A DNA stretch of 64,000 nt, from contig NZ_CP130832.1 in NCBI RefSeq assembly GCF_030549615.1, forward strand, positions 1,922,001-1,986,000, given 5' to 3'. Position numbers and translations under genes: made by a program. The notes below the pieces were generated by a model. The model saw only the letters and a list, made by a program, of their open reading frames with translations, did no database searches and was not told where the DNA came from. Below are positions 1 through 9,716 of the stretch, piece by piece. Position 1 is the stretch's first letter; each line of letters begins with the position of its first letter. Source of the stretch: Stenotrophomonas sp. 610A2 (GTDB lineage: Bacteria; Pseudomonadota; Gammaproteobacteria; Xanthomonadales; Xanthomonadaceae).

Positions 1-222
1 GCCGGTGGTATCGGCAAGGCCCTGGTCTGCACCGCGACCGGCATGATGGTGGCGATCCCGGCCTTGATGTTCCACCGCTATTTCCGTGGCCTGATCGATG
101 GCTATGTGATCGAGATGGAGCAGGAAGCCAGCGCTTTGCTGGATGCGCTTGATGGCCGCCCGGCGGTGATGGCTGCCAGCAAGGCTGCCGCGCCGCGCCC
201 GGCGGCAACCGAGAAGGCCTGA
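1..222 (+). CDS. exbB: ExbB/TolQ-type proton channel subunit (3' part)
   Basis: Only the last 73 residues are in the window; the gene begins upstream. The frame is open from base 1 and stops at TGA 220-222. The visible part holds a hydrophobic segment (TATGMMVAIPALMFHRYF) typical of the last membrane helix of MotA/TolQ/ExbB channel proteins, then a cytoplasmic tail ending in an Ala/Pro-rich stretch. In the family, ExbB pentamers with ExbD use the proton gradient to energise TonB. exbD starts 4 bp after the stop, which supports the assignment. A TolQ-like paralogue cannot be excluded from this fragment. Confidence 0.8.
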   Translation, partial: AGGIGKALVCTATGMMVAIPALMFHRYFRGLIDGYVIEMEQEASALLDALDGRPAVMAASKAAAPRPAATEKA

Positions 223-226
223 GCAC

Positions 227-649
227 ATGCGGATTGGTAGCAATCGCACCCAGGATGAACCACATATCGATCTGGTGCCCTTGATCGACGTGATCCTGGT
301 GCTGATCATTTTCTTCGTGGTCACCACCACCTTTGATGCGCGCTCGACGCTGCAGGTGCAGCTGCCCACGGCCAGCGACCAGAAGACCAGCGCGCCGCAG
401 AGTTCGCTGAGTGTGCTGGTCAATGCCGACGGTCGCTACTTCGTCAACGACCAGGAAGTACTGCGCACCGACATTGAGTCGCTGAAGCAGATCATCGCCC
501 AGCTGGCCGGTACTGACCGCGAGCAGAGCGTGCTGCTGCGCGCCGATGCGCGCACGCCCTATCAGTCGGTGGTCACCGCGCAGGACGCCCTGGGTCAGCT
601 CGGGTTCCGCCGGATTGCGATTGCCACTGCGCCGGAAGCCAAGCAATGA
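227..649 (+). CDS. exbD: ExbD/TolR-type biopolymer transport protein
   Basis: A 140-residue inner-membrane protein with the ExbD/TolR plan: a short cytoplasmic N-terminus, one membrane helix (about residues 15-38, DLVPLIDVILVLIIFFVV) carrying the conserved proton-relay Asp in PLIDV, then a periplasmic domain. With ExbB it converts proton motive force into movement of TonB. It starts 4 bp after exbB and its stop overlaps the msbA start by 4 bp, so it looks translationally coupled to lipid A genes. This exbB-exbD-msbA-lpxK order is familiar in xanthomonads. The length is normal for the family. Confidence 0.9.
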   Translation: MRIGSNRTQDEPHIDLVPLIDVILVLIIFFVVTTTFDARSTLQVQLPTASDQKTSAPQSSLSVLVNADGRYFVNDQEVLRTDIESLKQIIAQLAGTDREQSVLLRADARTPYQSVVTAQDALGQLGFRRIAIATAPEAKQ

Positions 650-2391
650 GTGATAACGCCTCGGCCTGGAAGGTCTACAAACGACTACTTGGTTTCGCCA
701 AGCCATACCGCCCGCTGTTGCTGATGGCGGGCCTTGGCATGTTGATCGAGGCAGCCGCTGGCAGTGGCTTCCTTGTCCTGATGAGCCCGATCACCAATAG
801 CCTTGTGAACCCGAAGGACATAAACCAATGGATGCCTCTGGCTGTCATTGGTTTGTTCCTGCTGCGTGGCGTAGCCGGTTACCTGACCGATATCGGCATG
901 GGCAAGGCTGCGCGCAGCATCGCGCGTGACTTCCGGGTGCTTGTGCTGGGTAAGTACATGCGGCTACCTGGGCAGCGCTTTGACTCGGAACCAGTCCCTT
1001 CGATGCTGGTGCGTCTTGGCTCGGACAGCGACCAGGTCGCGCAGGCCGCGATCGATGCGATGAAGGTGGTGCTGCAGCAGTCCTTGCAGGCATTGGGCTC
1101 GCTCGTGGTGATGCTGTACTACAGCTGGCAGGTGACGCTTGCGATCTTCGTGTTGGCGCCGCCGTTGGCATGGGTGATGAACAAGGTGGCCAAGCGCTAC
1201 CGCCGCATCAGCCATCGGATCCAGGAGAGTGGTGCCGATCTGCTGCAGGCAGCAGATCAGGCTCTCTCCAGCCAACAGGAAGTAAAGATCTACGGTGCGC
1301 AGCCGGCCGAGTTGCATCGCTATACGGGCCTGGCCAATACAAACCTGCGTTTGGCGATGAAGGTTGAAGCCACGCGCAGCATCTCTTCGAGCATGGTGCA
1401 GCTTATCGGTGCGGTTGGCTTGGCCGCACTACTGCTTATTGCTGGCCACGAGGCGGCAGCCGGGCGGCTGACGGTAGGTGACTTTGTCGGCCTGCTCATG
1501 GCAATGCTGGCGATCATCCCCGCACTGAAGCAGCTGACCAACGTGCAGAACATGACCCAGCGGGGTATCGCCTCGGCACAGCGCCTGTTCCATGTCCTGG
1601 ATGCGCAGGACGAAGTGGACAGCGGCAACCTGCCGCTGCAGCGCGCCGATGGCCTGCTGGAGTTCCGTCACGTTACTGCCCGTTATGCGGGGCAGGCCAA
1701 GCCTGCGCTGGAAGACATCAGCTTCATCGCCAAGCCGGGCACGGTAACGGCCATCGTTGGCCGCTCCGGCAGTGGCAAGTCGACCTTGATCAAGCTGATT
1801 CCGCGCTTCTATGAAATCGAGGCCGGGCAGATCCTGCTTGATGGTCATCCGTTGCAGGACTACAAGCTGGCCGATCTGCGTCGGCAGATCGCCCTCGTAG
1901 GCCAGCAGGTCACCCTGTTCAACGGCAGCATTGCCGAGAACGTGGCCTATGGTGAGTTACAGCAGCGCAGCGACGCACAGTTGCAGCAGGCCATTGATGG
2001 AGCAAACGCCAGCGAGTTCGTCGAGCAGTTGCCGCAGGGCGTGGATGCGCCGGTTGGGGCCAAGGGCAGTCGCCTGTCCGGCGGCCAGCGCCAGCGCCTG
2101 GCGATTGCCCGTGCAATGCTCAAGGACGCGCCCATCCTGATCCTGGACGAGGCGACTGCTGCCTTGGACAACGAGTCCGAGCGACTGGTGCAGGATGCAT
2201 TGCAGAAGCTGATGCCCGACCGCACCACGCTGGTCATCGCCCATCGCCTGTCCACCATCGAGCACGCAGACCAGGTGCTGGTGATGGACCAGGGGCGCAT
2301 CGTCGAACGTGGTACCCACGCCGAGCTGCTGGCATTGGGCGGCTTGTACGAACACCTGCATAGCATGCAGTTCCGCGATAGGCAGGAATGA
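646..2391 (+). CDS. msbA: Lipid A/LPS-core flippase, ABC transporter MsbA
   Basis: A 581-residue half-transporter that, in the family, flips core-lipid A across the inner membrane using ATP. The first ~310 residues hold the six-helix type-1 exporter domain. The nucleotide-binding domain follows, with Walker [10 protein letters not shown] at about 372-380, signature LSGGQRQR at about 477 and Walker B ILILDEA at about 497-503, then the H-loop in VIAHRLST. It overlaps exbD and lpxK by 4 bp each, and neighbouring lpxK and kdsB supply lipid A and Kdo, supporting MsbA over a generic exporter. Confidence 0.95.
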   Translation: MSDNASAWKVYKRLLGFAKPYRPLLLMAGLGMLIEAAAGSGFLVLMSPITNSLVNPKDINQWMPLAVIGLFLLRGVAGYLTDIGMGKAARSIARDFRVLVLGKYMRLPGQRFDSEPVPSMLVRLGSDSDQVAQAAIDAMKVVLQQSLQALGSLVVMLYYSWQVTLAIFVLAPPLAWVMNKVAKRYRRISHRIQESGADLLQAADQALSSQQEVKIYGAQPAELHRYTGLANTNLRLAMKVEATRSISSSMVQLIGAVGLAALLLIAGHEAAAGRLTVGDFVGLLMAMLAIIPALKQLTNVQNMTQRGIASAQRLFHVLDAQDEVDSGNLPLQRADGLLEFRHVTARYAGQAKPALEDISFIAKPGTVTAIVGRSGSGKSTLIKLIPRFYEIEAGQILLDGHPLQDYKLADLRRQIALVGQQVTLFNGSIAENVAYGELQQRSDAQLQQAIDGANASEFVEQLPQGVDAPVGAKGSRLSGGQRQRLAIARAMLKDAPILILDEATAALDNESERLVQDALQKLMPDRTTLVIAHRLSTIEHADQVLVMDQGRIVERGTHAELLALGGLYEHLHSMQFRDRQE

Positions 2392-3413
2392 TGGCCAAGC
2401 AAGGACCGCAAACGCCTGCCTACTGGTATGGCGATGCACCGGTGCCGCTGCCGGCACGACTGCTGGCGCCCCTGTATGGCGCAGTAACCGGCCTGCGTCG
2501 CAGCCTGTACCGACGCGGTTGGCTGCGCGCCCGGCAGGTGCCGCTGCCGGTGATCGTGGTTGGCAACATCACCGCCGGAGGTACCGGCAAAACGCCGCTG
2601 ACCATTGCGCTGGTCAATCGCTTGCGTGAGGCCGGCTGGAAGCCTGGTGTCGCCAGTCGCGGCTACGGTCGTGACGAGGCCGATACGGCGCGCTGGGTCA
2701 CCGCGGACATGGACGTGGGATTGGGCGGCGACGAGCCGGTGCTGATTGCCTGGAAAACCGGCGTGCCGGTACGCGTGGACAAGGACCGTGTTGCGGCAGC
2801 CAAGGCCTTGCTGGAAGCCGGCTGCGATGTGGTGGTCTGCGACGATGGTCTTCAGCATTACCGCTTGGCCCGCGACATCGAGATCGAAGTGGTGGATGCG
2901 GTGCGGCGTTATGGCAACGGCAAACTGTTGCCGGCCGGGCCGCTGCGCGAGCCGGTGTCACGCGCAGCGCACTGCGACTTCCGCGTGGTCAATCTGGGCC
3001 AGACCAGTGACGCTGCCGAGCAGGCGGCCGACTCCGGCTTTGGTGAGTGGGCGATGCGCCTGTCGATCGATGTTGCAAGGCCGCTGAAGGGCGGCCGCGA
3101 CAAACCGTTGAAATCATTCGCGGGGCTGCGTGTGCACGCGGTGGCCGGTATCGCCAATCCGCAGCGGTTTTTCCAGATGCTGCGTACCCGTGATATCGGC
3201 GTGGTACCGCATGCCTTTGCCGACCATCATCGCTACACGCCGCAAGACCTGTCCTTCGGTAGCGAGCTGCCGGTTTTGATGACCGAGAAAGACGCAGTCA
3301 AATGCCAGGGTTTCGCGACCGCGTGGCACTACGCTGTGCCGTTGCAGGCCGAATTGCCGGCAGCGTTCTGGGTGGCCTTGCTCGACCGTCTGGGCAAGCT
3401 GTCCCGCGGTTGA
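2388..3413 (+). CDS. lpxK: Tetraacyldisaccharide 4'-kinase
   Basis: A 341-residue protein matching LpxK, which phosphorylates the 4' position of the lipid A disaccharide precursor at the inner face of the inner membrane. A P-loop [11 protein letters not shown] lies at about residues 59-69, and downstream are the family stretches [14 protein letters not shown] and [10 protein letters not shown]. The ATG lies inside the msbA stop (4-bp overlap), the usual msbA-lpxK pairing. Length is normal. Confidence 0.95.
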   Translation: MMAKQGPQTPAYWYGDAPVPLPARLLAPLYGAVTGLRRSLYRRGWLRARQVPLPVIVVGNITAGGTGKTPLTIALVNRLREAGWKPGVASRGYGRDEADTARWVTADMDVGLGGDEPVLIAWKTGVPVRVDKDRVAAAKALLEAGCDVVVCDDGLQHYRLARDIEIEVVDAVRRYGNGKLLPAGPLREPVSRAAHCDFRVVNLGQTSDAAEQAADSGFGEWAMRLSIDVARPLKGGRDKPLKSFAGLRVHAVAGIANPQRFFQMLRTRDIGVVPHAFADHHRYTPQDLSFGSELPVLMTEKDAVKCQGFATAWHYAVPLQAELPAAFWVALLDRLGKLSRG

Positions 3414-3449
3414 TGCATGCCGTTGTTGCGCGTGTTGGAAGGAGTTGAG

Positions 3450-4226
3450 ATGAGTAACGTTCCCGAATTCGTGGTGGCCATTCCGGCCCGCTATGCCTCC
3501 ACCCGCTTGCCCGGCAAGCCCTTGGCGCTGATTGCTGGCGAGCCGATGGTGCTGCACGTGGCGCGCCGCGCCCTCGCTGCCGGCGCCCGCGAGGTCTGGG
3601 TGGCTACCGATGACGCACGTATCGCGGAGGCGGTGGCGGGATTACCCGGCATCCACGTCGCGATGACCGATCCCGCGCATGCCTCCGGCACCGATCGTCT
3701 GGCCGAATGCGCGCGCCAGGCGGGCTGGGCTGATGACGTGATCGTGGTGAACCTGCAGGGCGATGAGCCGTTCGCTCCGGCCGAGGGAATCCAGGCGGTG
3801 GCGACGATTCTTGCAGGCAGCGGTGCGCCGATGTCGACCCTGGCGACGGTGGTGGAAGACGCCCCGACCTTGTTTGATCCCAATGTGGTCAAGCTGGTCC
3901 GTAATGCGCAGGGCGACGCCCTGTACTTCAGCCGCGCGCCGATTCCCTGGCATCGCGATGGTTTTGCCGTCAGCCGTGATGCGCTGCCGGCCGGGCGGCA
4001 GTGGCTGCGGCATATCGGCATCTACGGCTACCGGGCAGGTTTCCTGCAGCAGTTCGCGGCCATGCCGCCCGGCAACCTGGAGCAGATCGAATCGCTGGAG
4101 CAGCTGCGGGTGCTGGAGGCTGGGTTCCGTATCGCAGTCGGCTTGTCACCCGCGCCGTTCCCGCCGGGGATCGACACCCCGGAAGACCTGCACCGCGCCG
4201 AAGCGCAGATGAGGGCTTCACGGTGA
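3450..4226 (+). CDS. kdsB: 3-deoxy-manno-octulosonate cytidylyltransferase
   Basis: CMP-Kdo synthetase (258 residues) activates Kdo for the LPS inner core in the cytosol. The N-terminus has the nucleotidyltransferase signature [14 protein letters not shown], and the NLQGDEP metal/nucleotide motif follows at about residue 97. I chose the ATG at 3450 over the in-frame ATG at 3417 because a good Shine-Dalgarno (GGAAGGAG, 3437-3444) sits just before it and because KdsB proteins begin close to this point. The stop overlaps the next gene's GTG by 4 bp. Confidence 0.95.
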   Translation: MSNVPEFVVAIPARYASTRLPGKPLALIAGEPMVLHVARRALAAGAREVWVATDDARIAEAVAGLPGIHVAMTDPAHASGTDRLAECARQAGWADDVIVVNLQGDEPFAPAEGIQAVATILAGSGAPMSTLATVVEDAPTLFDPNVVKLVRNAQGDALYFSRAPIPWHRDGFAVSRDALPAGRQWLRHIGIYGYRAGFLQQFAAMPPGNLEQIESLEQLRVLEAGFRIAVGLSPAPFPPGIDTPEDLHRAEAQMRASR

Positions 4227-4714
4227 AACTGCTGGTGGTCTGCCTGGGCAATATCTGCCGCTCGCCGATGGGCGAGGGCGTCTTGCGCGCGAAGATTGCC
4301 GGGGCAGGGCTGGACAGCTGGATCGAGGTCGATTCAGCCGGCACCTCGGGCCATTGGCATGCAGGGCGCGGACCTGACCCGCGCGCGGTTGCCTGTGCAC
4401 GCCAGCACGGGGTGGATATCGCAGCCCTGCGCGCGCGCCAGCTGCGGACCGAGGATTTCGACGCATACGACCTGATCCTGTGTGCTGACCGCGCCAACCT
4501 GCGCGATGCACAGGCACTTGCGCCGACCGGGCTGGGGACGCGCGCGGTGCTGTGGCTGCCATGGGCGGGCATCGACGGCACCGATGAGGTCCCGGACCCT
4601 TATTACGGTGGCGTGAGAGATTTCGAGCACAGCTGGGCACTGCTCGATACTGCGGCCCAGGCCACAGTGCGCCGCCTGTCGCGGCGCGACGACTCCGGCA
4701 TAATCCCTGCATGA
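4223..4714 (+). CDS. Low-molecular-weight protein-tyrosine phosphatase
   Basis: A 163-residue cytosolic phosphatase. The start is a GTG at 4223 overlapping the kdsB stop, giving [15 protein letters not shown]; the open frame continues upstream but only as an alternative reading of kdsB. The active-site loop is C-L-G-N-I-C-R-S (residues about 7-14, C-X5-R), and the general-acid motif appears as PDPYYGG near residue 130. Family members dephosphorylate bacterial tyrosine kinases or small phosphoesters. No partner kinase is visible here, and the setting in an LPS operon says little about the substrate. Confidence 0.88.
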   Translation: MKLLVVCLGNICRSPMGEGVLRAKIAGAGLDSWIEVDSAGTSGHWHAGRGPDPRAVACARQHGVDIAALRARQLRTEDFDAYDLILCADRANLRDAQALAPTGLGTRAVLWLPWAGIDGTDEVPDPYYGGVRDFEHSWALLDTAAQATVRRLSRRDDSGIIPA

Positions 4715-6126
4715 ACGAAAACCGCGTAACGGAACTGCCCACGTCCGCTATCTGGCTGAATGCAGCGCCTGCGACCCTGCAGGACATGCGTGGCCGCCCG
4801 CTGGTACTGGCCTTCGTCAACGGCGCCTCGGTGTGGTGCATGCAGCGCGTGGCCGAGGTCATGCGCTGGCAGGCGCGCAACCCTGGCCGCGTGCAGCTGC
4901 TGGTCGTGCAGGTGCCCAGATTCGAGTTCGAGCGCGAGCCGCAGCACGCCCTCAAGCTGCTGCGTCGGCAGGGCGTCAACGCGCCCATCGTGCTGGATGC
5001 GCAGTGGGATGCGTGGCGGAAATTTGATGTGCAGTCGTGGCCGACCTTGCTGATGCTCGATGCTTACGGCCAGGAGCGCGAGCGCCTGGTAGGCGCGGCC
5101 GGCGATCTGGAGCGTGCACTGGGCAGCCTGAGCGAAGGCGTGATGCGTCCGCTCGACGATGACGGTGACAGCCTGCGCGAACTCAATGCCGAACCGCGTC
5201 TGCCGCTGCTGTTCCCGGCCGGTCTGGTCGCTACGGCGGATCGACTTTACGTTGCCGATACCGGCCATCACCGGGTGCTTGAATGTACCCAGGAGGGGCG
5301 CGTGCTACGGCAATTTGGCCTGGGCAGCGCAGACCTGATCAACGGTGGCGTCGGCGAGGCGGCCTTCAATCGGCCGCAGGGCTTGGCGCTGGTCCGCGAG
5401 ATCCTGTACGTGGCCGACACCGGCAACCACGCGCTGCGCAGCATCAATCTGATCAGTGGGCAGGTGGATACCCTGTGCGGCAATGGCCGCGCCGGTGATC
5501 CGCGTGCCGGCGTGCTCGCCCAGCCCTGGGACAGCCCGCTGAATTACCCGGCAGCCGTGGCGGTGGCCGACAACCAGGTCCATATCGCCATGGCCGGCGA
5601 CAACCACATCTGGAGCTACGATCTCGGCACCCGCGAGCTGCGTTGGCGGGCGGGCGCCGGTGCGGTGGAAGTGCGCGATGGCAGCGGTCACCTGGCCGCA
5701 TTCGCACAACCCAGCAGTCTGGTCGCGGTCCAGCAGACCCTGTATGTCTGCGACGCATTGGGCTCGGCAATCCGTTCGGTGCAGCTCCGTGGCGATCTGG
5801 TGCAGACGCTGGTCGGGCAGGGGCCGTGGGAGTCGGGCAATGTTGATGGCCCGCGCCTGCGCGCTTGCCTGCAATACCCATTGGCGTTGGCAATGGGGCC
5901 GGACTCGCCGTTGCTGTGGATTGCCGATGCCGGCAATGGCTCGCTGCGCACCCTGCGGCTGGGCGGTGGCGATCTTTCGACCGTCAATCTGCCGCGTCGC
6001 CTGCATGGCCCGGCGGCGTTGGCCGTGGCGGCCGGCGCCATCTGGATTGCCGAGGCAGATGCGCATGCCGTGCTGCGTTTTGATCCGCTCAGCGGTGAAC
6101 TGAGTGAAGTGCCGATTGAAGGATGA
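4711..6126 (+). CDS. Thioredoxin-like domain plus NHL-repeat beta-propeller protein
   Basis: A 471-residue protein resembling NHLRC2-type proteins: an N-terminal thioredoxin-fold domain (about residues 1-150) followed by repeated NHL blades (about 165-465; recurring LYVADTGNH, LYVCDALGSAIR, LWIADAGNGSLR). The usual thioredoxin CxxC is not present: the equivalent stretch reads VWCMQR with a single Cys, so disulphide exchange is doubtful. No signal peptide is seen. It overlaps the phosphatase and uvrC by 4 bp each. A -10-like CATAAT (4699-4704) lies exactly 12 bp before the ATG. The function is not known to me. Confidence 0.8.
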   Translation: MNENRVTELPTSAIWLNAAPATLQDMRGRPLVLAFVNGASVWCMQRVAEVMRWQARNPGRVQLLVVQVPRFEFEREPQHALKLLRRQGVNAPIVLDAQWDAWRKFDVQSWPTLLMLDAYGQERERLVGAAGDLERALGSLSEGVMRPLDDDGDSLRELNAEPRLPLLFPAGLVATADRLYVADTGHHRVLECTQEGRVLRQFGLGSADLINGGVGEAAFNRPQGLALVREILYVADTGNHALRSINLISGQVDTLCGNGRAGDPRAGVLAQPWDSPLNYPAAVAVADNQVHIAMAGDNHIWSYDLGTRELRWRAGAGAVEVRDGSGHLAAFAQPSSLVAVQQTLYVCDALGSAIRSVQLRGDLVQTLVGQGPWESGNVDGPRLRACLQYPLALAMGPDSPLLWIADAGNGSLRTLRLGGGDLSTVNLPRRLHGPAALAVAAGAIWIAEADAHAVLRFDPLSGELSEVPIEG

Positions 6127-7970
6127 CCGCCGTAGTTGCCAATGAATTCGATGGCAAGGCCTTCGCCGCGGCGCTGAGTACCGCGCCAGGTGTGTACCGG
6201 ATGTACGCTGCCGATGACACCTTGCTGTATGTCGGCAAGGCCGGCGCGCTGCGCAAGCGTGTAGGCAGTTACTTCAATGGCTCGCCGAAGAGCCGGCGCA
6301 TCATGATGATGCTGTCGCAGGTGGCGCGGATGGACGTTACCGTCACCCGCACCGAGGCCGAAGCGCTGCTGCTGGAAAACCAGCTGATCAAGTCGCTGAA
6401 CCCGCGTTACAACGTGTCGCTGCGTGATGACAAGACCTATCCGCAGGTGTTGCTGACCCGCGAGCAATGGCCGCTGATTGCGTTGCATCGTGGTCCGCGT
6501 GCAGTGCCCGGGCGCTATTACGGCCCGTATCCGGGCGTCGGCGCGGTGCGCGAGACGCTCAACCTGATGCACAAATTGTTCAAGCTGCGCAGCTGCGAGG
6601 ACAGCGTGTTCCGCAACCGCTCGCGGCCGTGCCTGCAGTACCAGATCGGTCGTTGCAGCGCGCCCTGCGTGGAGCTGGTGCCACAGGCCGAGTACGACGA
6701 ATCGGTACGGCGTGCGGCGATGTTCCTGGAAGGCAAGAGCGATCAGCTCGCCGAAGAACTGATGCAGGCCATGCAGCAGGCCAGTGACACGCTGGAGTTC
6801 GAGCGAGCCGCGCGGTTGCGTGATCTGGTGGCGTCGCTGCGCAGCATGCAGAACCGCCAGTACGTGGATGGACGCGCAGCCGACCTGGACGTGTTGGCCT
6901 GTGCAACCCAAGGAGCCAGCGCCTGCGTGATGCTGCTCGCATTCCGCGATGGCCGCAATCTGGGCACACGCGCGTTCTTCCCGCGCACCAATGGCGAGGA
7001 CAGCGCCGAAGAGGTGTTGGCCGCGTTTGTCTCGCAGTATTACGTCGAACATGAGCCGCCGGCCGAAGTGCTGCTGGATCGGCAGATTCCGGACGCGGAG
7101 ATGATCGAGGCCGCGCTGAGTGCGTCGGCTGAGCGCAAGGTGGCCTTGAAGTGGAATGTGCGTGGTGAACGCGCGGGGTACGTGGATCTGGCCAGTCGCA
7201 ACGCGCAGATCACCCTGGTCGCCGAGATGGACAGCGCTGGCGCACAGCAGGCACGCAGTGAAGCGGTGCGCGAGATGCTGGGCCTGGCCGAGCCGGTCAA
7301 GCGCGTGGAGTGCTTCGATATCAGTCACACCATGGGTGAGGCCACGGTGGCCTCCTGCGTGGTGTTTGACGCCGCCGGCCCGGTGCGCGCGCAGTACCGG
7401 CGCTACAACATCAGTGGCATCGAGCCGGGTGACGATTACGCCGCCATGCGCCAGGCCATCGACCGGCGTTTCCGCCGCGCGGTGGAGGAGGGCGGCGTGC
7501 TGCCGGACGTGCTGCTGATCGACGGTGGCGCCGGACAGTTGGCGCAGGCGCAGGCCGCGCTGGCCGATCTGGGCGTGGAAGGGGTGATGCTGGTAGGTGT
7601 GGCCAAGGGCGTGGAGCGCCGCGCCGGTCACGAAGCGCTGGTATTGCCCGATGGCCGCGAGCTGCGCCCGGGCGCGGCCTCACCGGCGCTGCAGTTCATT
7701 CAGCAGGTGCGTGACGAAGCCCATCGCTTTGCCATCACCGGCCACCGCGGGCGCCGCCAGAAGGCGCGCATGACCAGCAAACTGGAAGATATTGCCGGCA
7801 TCGGCCCGCGCCGGCGCGCCAGCCTGCTCAAGCATTTTGGCGGCATTGCCGGCCTGAAGGCCGCGGGCGAGGCCGAAATCGCCCGCGTGGAAGGCATCAA
7901 TGCCGCCCTCGCTGCGCGTATCTACGCTAACCTTCATGGTCTGTCGGTACCCGATCCGGCAGCGGAGTAA
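6123..7970 (+). CDS. uvrC: Excinuclease ABC subunit C
   Basis: UvrC (615 residues) makes the two incisions in nucleotide excision repair after UvrA/UvrB damage recognition. Domains in order: GIY-YIG nuclease at the N-terminus (GVYRMYAADDTLLYVGKA), a Cys cluster and UVR/UvrB-binding helix pair at about 195-235 (SDQLAEELMQAMQQASDTLE), the RNase H-like endonuclease domain (VECFDISHTMG, LLIDGGAGQL) and C-terminal helix-hairpin-helix motifs (LEDIAGIGPRRRASLLKHFG). The length is standard. It precedes pgsA by 7 bp, as in many gammaproteobacteria. Confidence 0.97.
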   Translation: MTAVVANEFDGKAFAAALSTAPGVYRMYAADDTLLYVGKAGALRKRVGSYFNGSPKSRRIMMMLSQVARMDVTVTRTEAEALLLENQLIKSLNPRYNVSLRDDKTYPQVLLTREQWPLIALHRGPRAVPGRYYGPYPGVGAVRETLNLMHKLFKLRSCEDSVFRNRSRPCLQYQIGRCSAPCVELVPQAEYDESVRRAAMFLEGKSDQLAEELMQAMQQASDTLEFERAARLRDLVASLRSMQNRQYVDGRAADLDVLACATQGASACVMLLAFRDGRNLGTRAFFPRTNGEDSAEEVLAAFVSQYYVEHEPPAEVLLDRQIPDAEMIEAALSASAERKVALKWNVRGERAGYVDLASRNAQITLVAEMDSAGAQQARSEAVREMLGLAEPVKRVECFDISHTMGEATVASCVVFDAAGPVRAQYRRYNISGIEPGDDYAAMRQAIDRRFRRAVEEGGVLPDVLLIDGGAGQLAQAQAALADLGVEGVMLVGVAKGVERRAGHEALVLPDGRELRPGAASPALQFIQQVRDEAHRFAITGHRGRRQKARMTSKLEDIAGIGPRRRASLLKHFGGIAGLKAAGEAEIARVEGINAALAARIYANLHGLSVPDPAAE

Positions 7971-7977
7971 TGTTGTA

Positions 7978-8592
7978 ATGAAATTGACCATCCCCACCTG
8001 GCTGACGCTGCTGCGGATCCTGATGATCCCGGTGCTGGTGCTGGTGTTCTACCTGCCCTATGCCTGGACCAACTTCGCCTCGGCGGCGATTTTCGGTCTG
8101 GCGGCGATCACCGATTGGCTGGATGGCTGGGTGGCACGGCGGTATGCGCTGCATTCGGCGTTCGGTGCGTTCCTGGACCCGGTGGCGGACAAATTGATGG
8201 TGGCAGTGGCCTTGTTCCTGATCGTGCAGGGGCATCCGACGCCGTGGATGGCGTTCTGGGCGGCGGTGATCGTCGGTCGCGAAATCGCGGTATCGGCACT
8301 GCGCGAATGGATGGCCGAGATCGGCCAGCGCGCCAAGGTCCGGGTGGCGATGATCGGCAAGGTCAAGACCACCGCGCAGATGGTGGCGCTGCTGTGCCTG
8401 CTGTATTCGGTGTCACCCAATACCTCGTACAAAACCATCTGGATGGGCGAGCCGGTTTTCCACATTGGTGATTGGATGTTGGCCATCGCCGCTTTGCTGA
8501 CTCTGGTGTCTGCGTTGCAGTACCTGCGAGCTGCCTGGCCGAGCCTGCGTGAAGACGAAAAAGCCGCAAGGAATGGCGCAGTTAAAAAGTGA
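7978..8592 (+). CDS. pgsA: CDP-diacylglycerol-glycerol-3-phosphate 3-phosphatidyltransferase
   Basis: PgsA (204 residues) makes phosphatidylglycerophosphate, the first committed step to phosphatidylglycerol and cardiolipin, in the inner membrane. The CDP-alcohol phosphotransferase motif D-G-x2-A-R-x8-G-x3-D-x3-D is seen as DGWVARR...GAFLDPVAD (about residues 48-70). Several membrane helices follow. The ATG at 7978 gives MKLTIPTWLTLLRI, the usual N-terminus; in-frame upstream codons only re-read the end of uvrC. Confidence 0.95.
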   Translation: MKLTIPTWLTLLRILMIPVLVLVFYLPYAWTNFASAAIFGLAAITDWLDGWVARRYALHSAFGAFLDPVADKLMVAVALFLIVQGHPTPWMAFWAAVIVGREIAVSALREWMAEIGQRAKVRVAMIGKVKTTAQMVALLCLLYSVSPNTSYKTIWMGEPVFHIGDWMLAIAALLTLVSALQYLRAAWPSLREDEKAARNGAVKK

Positions 8593-8600
8593 ACAGGCTG

Positions 8601-8628
8601 TTGACACTGCGCCCAATGCATGTAGAAT
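8601..8628 (+). promoter_or_regulatory. Promoter of the tRNA-Gly cluster
   Basis: A consensus -35 TTGACA (8601-8606), a 16-bp spacer and a -10 TAGAAT (8623-8628) end 12 bp before the first tRNA-Gly. This is one of the clearest sigma-70 promoters in the window and fits strong stable-RNA expression. Confidence 0.8.
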
Positions 8629-8640
8629 TTCGCCTCCCAA

Positions 8641-8716
<76 letters not shown>

Positions 8717-8776
8717 GTTTCAAGCATCGATCCGTGTTCATTCGTGGCTTGATGAGTAAATAGATGTAGCAAGCCT

Positions 8777-8852
<76 letters not shown>

Positions 8853-8909
8853 GTCTTGCGATACATCTCGAATGTTGGTGCTCTGCTCGGCAGGTGCTGC
8901 ATTCAATCC

Positions 8910-8985
<76 letters not shown>

Positions 8986-9029
8986 GATAATGACCAGCAG
9001 ATTCCATGTGATATCTGCAGGTAAAGAAA

Positions 9030-9051
9030 AGCCCCTGACGGGGCTTTTTTG
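9030..9051 (+). terminator. Intrinsic terminator after the tRNA-Gly triplet
   Basis: Stem AGCCCC / GGGGCT around a TGAC loop, followed by a run of six T. It is placed right after the third tRNA-Gly. Confidence 0.85.
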
Positions 9052-9119
9052 TTGTCCGGCATTTTTGCCCGGGGACTACTGCTGCCGGTGCCGGCAGCAG
9101 TAGCGATGCCAAGGAACGT

Positions 9120-9716
9120 TCAGCGCGCGCCGTGCGCAGCGGGTTCCACGGCCGGGGTGTGCGCCGCTGCAGTCCATGCACGCAGCCCGACTACGGCAAG
9201 GCCGAGGAAGAACACGTACAGCGCAGCAGTGACATGCAGTGACTTGAACAGATACGCGCCCACGTAGACCACGTCGACCACGATCCAAAGCCACCAGGTG
9301 GCGGTGTGACGGCGTGCCTGCCACCACTGTGCGACCAGGCTCAATCCGGTCAGCAGCGCGTCCAGCCACGGCAGCGATGCATCGGTGAAGCTGTGCATGC
9401 CTGCGCCGAGTGCGATGCCGCCAAGCAGGCCGATGCCCAGGTCACGCAGCATCTTGCTGCGTGACAAGGGCACGATGCGCACGCTGCCTTCGTCGGCGGC
9501 GTGGCGCCGCCAGTTGATCCAGCCATAGACCAGGAAAACGGCGAAGGCGAGCTGCAGCAGGGTGTCCGAATACAACTTGGCCTCGGCGAACACCAATGCA
9601 TACAGTGCAACCGACAGCAGGCCGACCGGCCACGCAACCATTCGCCGCTGCGCCATCAACCAGACGCCGAGGATGCTGCATAGCGCGGCCGACCATTCGA
9701 GCGTTGCGCTGTTCAC
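9120..9716 (-). CDS. pnuC: PnuC-family vitamin transporter, probably for thiamine (PnuT type)
   Basis: A 198-residue inner-membrane protein with about seven hydrophobic segments and the PnuC family stretches YGWINWRR and WLWIVVDVVYVGAYLFKSL (WxWxxxDxxxxxxY). PnuC proteins move nicotinamide riboside; the PnuT branch carries thiamine. The GTG start overlaps the stop of the TonB receptor by 4 bp, and that receptor is headed by a TPP riboswitch, so thiamine is the best-supported substrate (inference). Nicotinamide riboside transport remains possible on sequence alone. Confidence 0.85.
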   Translation of the reverse strand: MNSATLEWSAALCSILGVWLMAQRRMVAWPVGLLSVALYALVFAEAKLYSDTLLQLAFAVFLVYGWINWRRHAADEGSVRIVPLSRSKMLRDLGIGLLGGIALGAGMHSFTDASLPWLDALLTGLSLVAQWWQARRHTATWWLWIVVDVVYVGAYLFKSLHVTAALYVFFLGLAVVGLRAWTAAAHTPAVEPAAHGAR

